Source: Leptospirillum sp.
Lineage (GTDB): Bacteria > Nitrospirota > Leptospirillia > Leptospirillales > Leptospirillaceae
Direction: 5' to 3'
Length of the DNA stretch: 15,813 bases
Assembly: GCA_027343785.1 (NCBI GenBank)
Contig: DAHWKF010000006.1
Coordinates: forward strand, 1-15,813
Below are positions 5,743 to 12,767 of the stretch, piece by piece. Each line of letters starts with the position of its first letter. The stretch's first letter is position 1. A model generated the notes under the pieces. It did no database searches and was not told where the DNA came from. It saw only the letters and a program-made list of their open reading frames with translations. Position numbers and translations under genes: made by a program.

Positions 5743-5748
5743 TCCGAT

Positions 5749-7176
5749 ATGCTGATGGACGACGATACCTGCTATGCGGCGCTGATCACCCGCGACTCCC
5801 GCTTCGACGGACGCTTTTTCGTCGGCGTCTCGACGACCGGGATTTACTGCCGCCCCATCTGTCCCGCTAAACAGCCGAAAAAGCCAAGCTGCCGATTTTT
5901 CCCGAGCCCCGCCGCGGCAGAACAGGCTGGTTTTCGCCCCTGCATGCGTTGCCGGCCGGAGCAATCCCCCGGACTGGCCCCGGTCGACCGGATCTCCCGT
6001 CTCTCTCTCGCGGCGGCCCATCTGATCGAAAAAGGTTTCCTCAAAGAGGCCTCGCTCAGACGGCTGGCAAGCAAGCTGGACGTCTCCGACCGACACCTGC
6101 GCCGGGCCTTCTCCGAAACATTCGGCGTCTCCCCCGTCCGGTACGCCCAGACGCAACGGCTTCTTCTCGCCAGACAGCTGCTGAGGGACACCTCCCTTTC
6201 CATCCTCGACGTGGCAGAGGCATCCGGATTCAAAAGCCTCCGCCGCATGAACGAACTTTTCCGGGATCGCTACCGGACGAATCCGGCCTCTCTCAGGCAC
6301 TTGGACACCGGTGGCGTTCCGGACGAACCCGTCTTCGAACTGGGTTTTCGGCCGCCCTACGCCTGGCAGGAGATCCTCCGTTTTCTGGAAGGGCGCGCCA
6401 TCCCCAATGTCGAGTCCGTCTCCCGGGGGATCTACCGGAGATCCGTTCGCGTGCCGTTCGGACCAGAAGGGTATGCGGGGTGGATCGCCGTCGAACCGGA
6501 TTTTTCCCGGAACACCCTCCGGGTTACCGTTTCCTCCTCCCTGTCCCCTGTCATCCCCCAGGTGCTGGGACGCGTCCGGCATCTCTTCGACCTCTCCGCC
6601 TCCCCCGGGGAAATCGGGAAATCGCTCGGGCCCCTGATCGCGCGGGTTCCCGGTCTTCGCGTACCGGGCGCGTTCGACGGCTTCGAGATGGCGGTCCGTT
6701 CCGTCCTCGGGCAACAGATCACCGTAAAGGCGGCGAGAACCCTCGCCGGACGGTTCAGCAGCGCGTTCGGTCCCCCTGTCGGCACGCCACACCCCGAGAT
6801 CACCCGGACATTTCCCCTGCCCAGAGAAATCGCACAACTGACTCCGGGTGACCTGGCCGGCCTGGGAATCACCCGAAACCGGGTCCGGACGATCCTGGCC
6901 CTCGCCAACGCCTGTGCATCGGGCGCGCTCTCGCTCTCACCCGTTCCGGACGTTCAAAAGGAGATCGCCCATCTCCGGGCCCTGCCCGGCATCGGGGAAT
7001 GGACAGCCCAATATATCGCGATGCGCGTAATGGCGTGGCCGGACGCATTCCCCCTTACCGATCTCGGCATCATGAAAGCGCTGAACGAACGGTCTCCCGC
7101 GCGCGTACTGGGAATCGCCGAATCGTGGCGTCCATGGAGGGCCTACGCCGCCATGGCCCTGTGGCAATCACTCTGA
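5749..7176 (+). CDS. alkA: Ada-sensor/AraC/AlkA fusion: 3-methyladenine DNA glycosylase II and activator
   Basis: A 475-residue three-part protein. Residues 1-75 are the Ada N-terminal zinc domain; all four cysteines are present (34, 38, 65, 68), with 34 matching the Ada Cys that accepts a methyl group from DNA phosphotriesters. Residues about 86-184 are an AraC-type double helix-turn-helix. From about 195 comes the AlkA N-terminal domain, followed by the HhH-GPD glycosylase with LPGIGEWTAQYIAMR (412-426) and catalytic Asp438 in PLTDLGIMK. It should sense alkylation, activate transcription, and excise N3-methyladenine and related bases. No Shine-Dalgarno precedes ATG 5749, and a -10 sits just upstream, so the mRNA may be leaderless. 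ogt follows after about 20 bases. The same fusion-plus-ogt order is known in Mycobacterium tuberculosis (Rv1317c-Rv1316c). No key residue is missing. Confidence 0.93.
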   Translation: MLMDDDTCYAALITRDSRFDGRFFVGVSTTGIYCRPICPAKQPKKPSCRFFPSPAAAEQAGFRPCMRCRPEQSPGLAPVDRISRLSLAAAHLIEKGFLKEASLRRLASKLDVSDRHLRRAFSETFGVSPVRYAQTQRLLLARQLLRDTSLSILDVAEASGFKSLRRMNELFRDRYRTNPASLRHLDTGGVPDEPVFELGFRPPYAWQEILRFLEGRAIPNVESVSRGIYRRSVRVPFGPEGYAGWIAVEPDFSRNTLRVTVSSSLSPVIPQVLGRVRHLFDLSASPGEIGKSLGPLIARVPGLRVPGAFDGFEMAVRSVLGQQITVKAARTLAGRFSSAFGPPVGTPHPEITRTFPLPREIAQLTPGDLAGLGITRNRVRTILALANACASGALSLSPVPDVQKEIAHLRALPGIGEWTAQYIAMRVMAWPDAFPLTDLGIMKALNERSPARVLGIAESWRPWRAYAAMALWQSL

Positions 7177-7195
7177 GAAAAGACAGGAGATGACC

Positions 7196-7690
7196 GTGAT
7201 CTCTCAATCCATCGACACCCCTCTGGGCCAGGCGATACTCGTTGTGGACGCGGATCGTGTGGTGGCCTTTTATTTTGCCGGACAACGGCCCCCCTTCGGA
7301 CCCGGAACCGGTCGTCGCGACGCCCCCCACTCTCCGGTTCTGGAAGAAGCGAAACGGCAAATCAGCGAGTACTTCCGGAAAAAAAGACAAGCCTTCAGCC
7401 TTCCGACCGATCCGAAGGGAACGGATTTTCAGCGGCGCGTATGGGATATCCTGAAGACGGTTCCTTACGGGAAAACACGGTCGTACCAGGAAATTGCGTT
7501 TCTCGCCGGAGAAGGCAAGAACTACGCCCGGGCGGTCGCTTCGGCGATCGCGCGAAACCCCGTCATGATCCTCATCCCCTGCCACCGGATCATCGGAGCC
7601 GACGGCTCCCTGACCGGATACGCGGGAGGGCTGGACCGGAAGAAGGCGTTATTGGAACTGGAAGGAAGTACAAGGACTCCGGACGGGTAA
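7196..7690 (+). CDS. ogt: Methylated-DNA--protein-cysteine S-methyltransferase
   Basis: About 164 residues. The C-terminal active-site domain is complete: TDFQRRVWDILKTVPYGKTR with SYQEIA, the RAVASAIARNP arginine-finger helix, and IPCHRIIG with the acceptor Cys (131 counting from ATG 7190), then LTGYAGGLDRKKALLELE. It removes the methyl group from O6-methylguanine irreversibly by transfer to its own cysteine. GTG 7196 is preferred because AGGAG (7185-7189) is 6 bases before it, whereas the ATG at 7190 directly touches that sequence. It follows the AlkA fusion closely, so both are probably co-induced by alkylation. It supplies the activity that classical Ada carries in its C-terminal half, which the upstream fusion lacks. 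Confidence 0.92.
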   Translation: MISQSIDTPLGQAILVVDADRVVAFYFAGQRPPFGPGTGRRDAPHSPVLEEAKRQISEYFRKKRQAFSLPTDPKGTDFQRRVWDILKTVPYGKTRSYQEIAFLAGEGKNYARAVASAIARNPVMILIPCHRIIGADGSLTGYAGGLDRKKALLELEGSTRTPDG

Positions 7691-8039
7691 CCCTTTTTCG
7701 CCTCTCCTCCTTGAGCATCCTTCCCCGGACGCAAAGACGGAGGTCATTTTTCCGGGCCGCACCTCACCGGCCCATAACCAAATTGAACTTTGGCTAAGAG
7801 GGGATGAGCGGACAGATGTTCAAGCACACCGGAAAGCTCGGCCAACGCCGGGAAAAAAGTCGTTCTTTTTAGACCTCCGTCATCCCCACAACGACCCGCA
7901 TTCCGGCACGAACACCTGGCTTTTTGGGGAAGCCCGCGCTTTTTCTCTCGCCAAAAACCCCGGGGAGGTCTTCCAGGCAATACCTGGGCTTTCCCTGCTC
8001 CTCCCAAACGCTCCGCCCGATCTCCTCTTCCCCAGTGGG
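7691..8039. other. Intergenic region with a long-spaced inverted repeat
   Basis: No gene recognised; minus-strand frames here are Arg/Gly/Pro-rich and lack start signals. GACGGAGGTC (7736-7745) and its complement GACCTCCGTC (7872-7881) are perfect 10-base inverted repeats that bracket 126 bases, each next to an internal T/A run. This could be a small non-autonomous element or a long-range stem. A short hairpin CCAGG-CAATA-CCTGG (7975-7989) lies downstream of brnA but has no T-run. Confidence 0.4.
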
Positions 8040-8279
8040 CTATGAACGGGAACCCATTGACAGTTGTTCGAGACGTTCAGCGAGCCAAACCTTGATGATG
8101 GATTGCCGGGTAATTCCGATCTTTCCCGCTTCCCTATCCAATGATTCAATCATCCACAAAGGAAAATCGACATTAACGCGCTTTTGATCCTGTAACACGC
8201 GCCTTGCCCTGGATAATTCCAGAGAAGCTGTCATGTCGTCACCCTCATCAAACTGTTTCTCGAATACCTTAGCCTTCAT
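8040..8279 (-). CDS. brnA: BrnA-family antitoxin
   Basis: About 79 residues from ATG 8277-8279 (MKAKVFEKQFDEGDDMTASL). The N-terminal half, which wraps around the toxin in the family, has the characteristic KxFDxGxD and LSRARR segments. Residues about 36-72 (QKRVNVDFPLWMIESLDREA, GITRQSIIKVWLAERLEQL) form the ribbon-helix-helix DNA-binding domain. It should neutralise BrnT and repress the pair's own promoter. GAGGAGG lies about 9 bases upstream, inside the end of brnT; the coding sequences overlap by 11 bases, which supports coupled translation. A start six codons further upstream is possible but adds atypical residues (MRRPYC). Confidence 0.9.
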   Translation of the reverse strand: MKAKVFEKQFDEGDDMTASLELSRARRVLQDQKRVNVDFPLWMIESLDREAGKIGITRQSIIKVWLAERLEQLSMGSRS

Positions 8280-8532
8280 ACAGTATGGCCTCCTCATTGC
8301 GCGATCGACGAACAGAAATCAGTCGAATGTTTGTTCCCCTGTAAGTGATGACGGCCGACCAAAGTTTACCGTCGATCTTGCCGATCACCAGATAACGTGC
8401 CTCGTCTTCCGTTTTTGCAGGTATTTCCAGCAAATTTGGGTCATTCCATAACAGCTGGGCATCAATAAAGTTGATGCCGTGCTTGGAAAGATTGGCTCGA
8501 CTCTTTCTATCATCAAATTCAAACATGAACAT
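8269..8532 (-). CDS. brnT: BrnT-family ribonuclease toxin
   Basis: 87 residues from ATG 8530-8532 (or 85 from ATG 8524-8526). The sequence follows BrnT closely: FEFDDRKSRANLSKHGINFI, DAQLLWNDPNLLEIPAKTED, EARYLVIGKIDGKLWSAVIT, YRGTNIRLISVRRSRNEEA. BrnT is a RelE-fold ribonuclease toxin whose conserved basic residues and the final R-x-x-R-x-x-E segment are present. No Shine-Dalgarno precedes either ATG; the predicted -10 places the transcript start at about 8533, so the first ATG would be at or one base from the mRNA 5' end. The toxin gene precedes the antitoxin, the usual brnTA order. It appears intact. Confidence 0.9.
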   Translation of the reverse strand: MFMFEFDDRKSRANLSKHGINFIDAQLLWNDPNLLEIPAKTEDEARYLVIGKIDGKLWSAVITYRGTNIRLISVRRSRNEEAILYEG

Positions 8533-8568
8533 GGTATAGAAAATATACCATTTTTGGGTCGAATTCAA
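8531..8568 (-). promoter_or_regulatory. brnTA promoter with BrnA-type operator palindrome
   Basis: On the minus strand, -35 TTGAAT (8568-8563) and -10 TATTTT (8545-8540) are separated by 17 bases. The perfect inverted repeat ATGGTATA (8531-8538), GAAAA, TATACCAT (8544-8551) covers the -10 and the expected start site. BrnA-type antitoxins autorepress by binding palindromes over their own promoter, so this is a natural operator. The repeat also contains the brnT start codon at 8530-8532. Confidence 0.65.
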
Positions 8569-8728
8569 GTATTGGGTATCTGCACAGGCGCCTGGGACGT
8601 CCATTTGTGACTTTCTGAAAAAATTCTCCCGACTTTTTTGGATCTTGGGGATCATGTTGGGTTCATGGAAGATCCCTCTGGTTGAAAGCTCGACCATGGG
8701 CCGGACACCATTCTCCGCGGGTTGAGAA

Positions 8729-8748
8729 GGGGGGCATTCCCACCCCCC
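8729..8748 (-). terminator. Possible terminator after the cus operon
   Basis: GGGGGG (8729-8734) and CCCCCC (8743-8748) form a 6-bp GC stem about 40 bases past the HiPIP stop on the minus strand, followed there by TTCTC. The U-tract is poor, so it may only weaken read-through into brnTA. Confidence 0.35.
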
Positions 8749-8789
8749 GCCAGACCAAAACGTCAAGATGTCCTTCGTCCGGGATCCGC

Positions 8790-9140
8790 TCAGCTCCTTT
8801 TCTGATAAAACCGGCAATACCCCATAGGACTGATGGAACCGGCCACGATCGTACAGGCCCCCGACATCATGCCTCCCATCCCCATGGACCCGTTCATGCC
8901 CTCCATATTCATTCCGTCGCCCATCATGTGCGACGACATTCCCTTGGGTGGAAGAAAATGCTGACAGTTCATGCACATCTTCCCTTCTTCTGGGTGAGTC
9001 TGGTAAAGAGCCGTCTTTTTGTCGACCTTGTGGGCCGGTGGATCGGCCAGGGTCTCTCCTGTCCTTGTCAACAGGGGGTACAAAAGGCCTGCCGAAATCA
9101 TCGCCAACATTTTTTTCATGGCCTCTCTCCGGTTCACCAT
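8790..9140 (-). CDS. HiPIP-type iron-sulfur protein with methionine-rich insertion
   Basis: A 116-residue protein from ATG 9138-9140, with AAGGAG seven bases upstream. The N-terminus NRREAMKKMLAMISAGLL is a twin-arginine export signal. The mature part has the HiPIP pattern: YQTHPEEGKMCMNCQHFLPP, then GACTIVAGSISPMGYCRFY, giving four cluster cysteines at 56, 59, 96 and 109. HiPIPs carry a [4Fe-4S] cluster and shuttle electrons in the periplasm. Classical HiPIPs have about 14-16 residues between the second and third Cys; here there are 36, containing ten Met and one His, a composition like copper-binding proteins. The gene ends the cus operon, 22 bases after cusF. Redox and copper binding are inferred; the HiPIP assignment is from motif and signal type. 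Confidence 0.82.
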   Translation of the reverse strand: MVNRREAMKKMLAMISAGLLYPLLTRTGETLADPPAHKVDKKTALYQTHPEEGKMCMNCQHFLPPKGMSSHMMGDGMNMEGMNGSMGMGGMMSGACTIVAGSISPMGYCRFYQKRS

Positions 9141-9162
9141 TTTTTTCTCCTTGTTCCGGCCT

Positions 9163-9567
9163 TCAATGTACCGGGTGGATTTGGGTGATCGTATACTGGC
9201 CCTGCCCCTGCTGAGTGACTTCGAAGACGACATGCTCCCCTTTTTTGAGGGATTTCAGGGAAGAGCGATGCCGCAGCGGGAATGTCATGGTCATTCCGCT
9301 CCATCCGAATTCCTTGATGGGGCCATGGGCGATCGTAACCGTCCCGGCCTTGGGATCCACCGCCTTCACGACGCCTTTTCCATGCCCGACGGATGAGGCG
9401 GCGGAAGACCCTCCCGTCCCGGAGGACATGCCGGACATCCCGTTCATGTCCCCCATCCCTCCCATATCGTCCGCCATCGCGAGCGTCCCCGCAAGGGCCA
9501 TTCCCGTCAATCCTGCCAGTATTCCCGTCATGACGCCCACCCGGTTCTTCATCTTCAGAGGTTTCAT
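9163..9567 (-). CDS. cusF: CusF-like periplasmic Cu(I)/Ag(I) metallochaperone
   Basis: 134 residues from ATG 9565-9567, with AGGGAGA just upstream. Residues 1-32 are a signal peptide ending in LAMA. A Met/Gly-rich linker (about 34-50) precedes the CusF small beta-barrel (about 65-134), which begins GKGVVKAVDPKAGTVTIAHG. The copper-site residues of CusF are all present: His81, Trp89, Met92 and Met94 in HGPIKEFGWSGMTMTFPL. CusF carries Cu(I)/Ag(I) in the periplasm and hands it to CusB. The start lies 14 bases after the cusA stop. In E. coli cusF sits between cusC and cusB; here it follows cusA. The extra methionines in the linker may add weaker metal sites. Confidence 0.92.
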   Translation of the reverse strand: MKPLKMKNRVGVMTGILAGLTGMALAGTLAMADDMGGMGDMNGMSGMSSGTGGSSAASSVGHGKGVVKAVDPKAGTVTIAHGPIKEFGWSGMTMTFPLRHRSSLKSLKKGEHVVFEVTQQGQGQYTITQIHPVH

Positions 9568-9581
9568 CGTTTTCTCCCTTT

Positions 9582-12500
9582 TCATTTGTGTTGGAATGTG
9601 GCCGAAGGAGACGTCTCCTTCGGTTGTGGCGGAAATGGGCCAGAGTCTCCGTTCGAGGTTCTTCGGCGGAGATCGGCCTCTTTCCACAGCCGGAACAGAA
9701 CGGGGATCACCAGAAGGCTCAGGATCATGGCAGTCACCATGCCGCCTACCATCGGCGCGGCAATCCGTTTCATGACATCCGACCCGGTCTTGTGACTCCA
9801 CATGATCGGGAGCAGACCCGCCAGAATGACGGTTCCCGTCATGGCGATGGGCCGCAGGCGATAAAGCGTTCCTTCGACGATCGCTCCGTCGAGGTCTTCC
9901 GCCGTCGACAGCCTGCCTTCCGACATCCGCCGTTCGACCGATCGGTCGAGATACAGAATCATCACGATCCCGAACTCGGCGGCCACCCCGGCAAGGGCGA
10001 TCATTCCCGTGACGACCGCCACGGACAGCCTGTAATGAAGTCCGTAGAGAAACCACAGGCTTCCGAGCACCGCAAAGGGAAGGGAGAGGAGCACCATTCC
10101 CGTCTTGGCGGCGCTACGGAAATGGACAAACAGAAGGGCGACAATGAGGCCGATGGCGAGCGGCAAGACCAGGGCCAGCCGTTTCCGGGCCCGTTCGATG
10201 GAGGCGTACTGTCCCGACCACGACAGGGTGGTCCCCGGCGGAAGGGTGATGGAACGGGCGATGGCCTTGCGGGCCTGGTCGACATAGCCCCCCAGGTCCC
10301 CTCCCTTGGGTTCGATATAGATCCAACCCGTCAGTCGGGCATTTTCCGTCTTGATCATGGTCGGACCGTCTTCGATCGTGAGCGAAGCCAGACGGGAAAG
10401 AGGCACCTGACTTCCGTCCGGAGCCGAAACCAGCGAGGCGCCGATGGCCTCCATCGATCCCCGATCGTCGCGAGGGTAACGGAGATTGACCGGGAATCTT
10501 TCTCTTCCCTGAATGACGGTCGTCAGTCGCTCTCCGCCGATCGCAGTCAGGACGAGACGGTTGACATCCCCGACGTTGATCCCGTATCTGGCCGCTCTTG
10601 ATCGATTGATGTCCACGACGATATACCTGCCGCCCGTGAGCCGGTCGGCATAAACGGAAGAGGTGTCCGGAAGTTTCTTCAGAACGGTCTGGATCTCCCG
10701 GTCGATCCGGTTGATCGCGTCCAGGGACGGGGCCGTGATCTTGAGACCGAGCGGGGACTTGATGCCGGTGGTCAGCATGTTGACCCGGTTGATGATCGGC
10801 ATGGTCCAGATGTTCGAGACGCCCGGGAGAGTGGCGACCCGGTTCAGCCGTTTCCTGACCTGCGACAGGGTCGTTCCGGGAGGCCACTGGGAACGGGGCT
10901 TGAGCGTCACGACCGTATCGAACATCGTGAGATGGGCCGAATCGGTCGCCGTTTCCGCCCGTCCCGACTGGCCAAAGACCTGCGCCACTTCCGGGACGGT
11001 CTTGATGAGCCGGTCGGTGATCTGGAGAAGATGGGAGGACTCTCCCACGGAAACGCCGGGGGTCAGTGTCGGCATGTACAGGAGATCCCCCTCGTAGAGG
11101 GGGGGCATGAACTCCGTTCCCAGGTGCGTCATGGGGATCGCGGCGGTGACAAGGCACGCGCCCGCGAAGGCGATGGTCAGCTTTCGGTGGCGGAGAACCC
11201 ACCCGATCACGGGTCGGTAGAGAAAGACCAGCATCCGGTTGATGACGTTGTCTTCCTCCGGCTTCATCTTTCCCCGGATAAGAAATCCCATCAGCACCGG
11301 CACGAGCGTGATCGACAGACCGGCGGAGATCGCGATCGAATAGGTCTTGGTGAACGCCAGCGGCTTGAAGAGACGGCCTTCCTGTTCCTGAAGCGCGAAA
11401 ATCGGCAGGAACGAGACGGTGATCACCAGAAGAGAGAAGAAAAGGGAGGGGCCGACCTCCTGCGCTGCCCGAAGGGCGGTCTCCCAGGAGGTTTCCGCCT
11501 CGTCGGAGCGCTCCCGGTGCTTGTGCATGTTCTCGATCATCACGATCGCCGCGTCGACCATGACGCCGACCGATACCGCGATTCCCCCGAGCGACATGAT
11601 ATTGGCGGTGAGCCCCTGCCACGCCATCAGGACGAACGCCGCGAAGATCCCGACCGGAAGGCTCAGGATCGCAACCAGAGACGACCGGATGCGGGAGAGG
11701 AAGAGAAGACAGACCAGGGACACCGCGACCGATTCCTCCAGCAGCTTTTCCAGGAGGGTTCTGATGCTTTTCAGGATCAGGCCGGAGCGGTCGTAGGTCG
11801 TCACAACCTCTACGCCGGGCGGCAGCATGGGCGCGAGTTCCTTGAGCTTTTTCTTGACCGCCTCGATGATCTTGAGGGAGTTTGTGCCTTCCCTGGCGAT
11901 CACGATTCCGCCTGCGACCTCGCCCTTTCCGTCGAGTTCGGCAATGCCCTGTCGCAGTTCCGGACCGAGATGGACGGACGCCACGTCCGAAATCCGGACC
12001 GGGATTCCGCCGGCGCCCATTTTCAGGGGGATCTTCCGGATATCCGAAAGGGACCGGATATACCCCCGGGTCCGGACCATGTATTGGGCTTCGCCCATAT
12101 CCACGACCGAACCGCCGACGTCTCCGTTCGCGTCCCGGATAGCCGCCTCCACCCGGGACAGGGGGATATGGTAGGCCAGCAGTTTCCGGGGGTCCGCCTC
12201 GACCTGGAACTCTTTCACCATTCCACCGACGGAGGCCACCTGGGCCACGCCATGTACGCTCTGGAGTTCAAATTTCAGAAACCAGTCCTGGAGCGCCCGG
12301 AGGCTCGACAGGTCATACCGGTGCGTTTTGTCGACCAGCGCGTATTCGTAGATCCATCCCAGTCCGGTGGCGTCCGGGCCCAGCGTTGCCACGACCCCGG
12401 CCGGAAGCCGTCCCTCCACCTGGTTGAGATACTCCAGAACCCGGGATCGGGCCCAGTACGGGTCGGTTCCTTCCTTGAACAGGATATAGATGAGGGAGTT

Positions 12501-12767
12501 TCCGAAGTCGGAGTATCCCCGCACATGCCGGACCCCCGGAATGGTGAGAAACGCGGTCGTCAGCGGATAGGTCACCTGGTTTTCGACAACGGACGGAGGC
12601 TGGCCCAGGAAAGGGGCCTTGACGATCACCTGTGTGTCGGAGAGATCCGGGATGGCGTCCAGGGGGCTTCGATAGAGCGAGATTCCTCCCCATACCAGGA
12701 TGGCCAGGGAGATCGCCAGTACCCCGTATCTCCGGTGAATCGACCAGGCAATGATTCGGGCGATCAC
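9582..12767 (-). CDS. cusA: CusA-type RND heavy-metal efflux pump, inner-membrane subunit
   Basis: 1061 residues, the normal length for the HME-RND family. It starts at GTG 12765-12767 within GTGA, overlapping the cusB stop by 4 bases. Two RND halves are present: N-terminal helix (about 15-31), a large periplasmic loop (about 32-340), six membrane helices (340-540), a second loop and the final six helices to about 1040. The proton-relay motif GIAVSVGVMVDAAIVMIEN has Asp405, as in E. coli CusA. Three methionines of the Cu/Ag site are conserved at 565 (DLLYMP), 615 (HLTMFD) and 664 (NRVNMLTTGIKSP), corresponding to E. coli Met573, 623 and 672. This argues for monovalent copper/silver rather than divalent zinc/cobalt. 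It exports ions from periplasm or cytoplasm using the proton gradient. Confidence 0.96.
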   Translation of the reverse strand: MIARIIAWSIHRRYGVLAISLAILVWGGISLYRSPLDAIPDLSDTQVIVKAPFLGQPPSVVENQVTYPLTTAFLTIPGVRHVRGYSDFGNSLIYILFKEGTDPYWARSRVLEYLNQVEGRLPAGVVATLGPDATGLGWIYEYALVDKTHRYDLSSLRALQDWFLKFELQSVHGVAQVASVGGMVKEFQVEADPRKLLAYHIPLSRVEAAIRDANGDVGGSVVDMGEAQYMVRTRGYIRSLSDIRKIPLKMGAGGIPVRISDVASVHLGPELRQGIAELDGKGEVAGGIVIAREGTNSLKIIEAVKKKLKELAPMLPPGVEVVTTYDRSGLILKSIRTLLEKLLEESVAVSLVCLLFLSRIRSSLVAILSLPVGIFAAFVLMAWQGLTANIMSLGGIAVSVGVMVDAAIVMIENMHKHRERSDEAETSWETALRAAQEVGPSLFFSLLVITVSFLPIFALQEQEGRLFKPLAFTKTYSIAISAGLSITLVPVLMGFLIRGKMKPEEDNVINRMLVFLYRPVIGWVLRHRKLTIAFAGACLVTAAIPMTHLGTEFMPPLYEGDLLYMPTLTPGVSVGESSHLLQITDRLIKTVPEVAQVFGQSGRAETATDSAHLTMFDTVVTLKPRSQWPPGTTLSQVRKRLNRVATLPGVSNIWTMPIINRVNMLTTGIKSPLGLKITAPSLDAINRIDREIQTVLKKLPDTSSVYADRLTGGRYIVVDINRSRAARYGINVGDVNRLVLTAIGGERLTTVIQGRERFPVNLRYPRDDRGSMEAIGASLVSAPDGSQVPLSRLASLTIEDGPTMIKTENARLTGWIYIEPKGGDLGGYVDQARKAIARSITLPPGTTLSWSGQYASIERARKRLALVLPLAIGLIVALLFVHFRSAAKTGMVLLSLPFAVLGSLWFLYGLHYRLSVAVVTGMIALAGVAAEFGIVMILYLDRSVERRMSEGRLSTAEDLDGAIVEGTLYRLRPIAMTGTVILAGLLPIMWSHKTGSDVMKRIAAPMVGGMVTAMILSLLVIPVLFRLWKEADLRRRTSNGDSGPFPPQPKETSPSATFQHK

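Noticed and set aside
5494..6837. 447-codon minus-strand ORF opposite the alkA fusion
   Set aside because: Antisense shadow; the plus strand has all Ada, AraC and AlkA motifs.
7688..7698. GGGTAACCC followed by T-run after ogt as a terminator
   Set aside because: The palindrome leaves no room for a loop, so no stable stem can form.
8269..8976. Reading brnT as a 235-residue protein
   Set aside because: Only the last 85-87 residues match BrnT; the upstream part is non-coding sequence and HiPIP antisense, and the promoter lies inside it.
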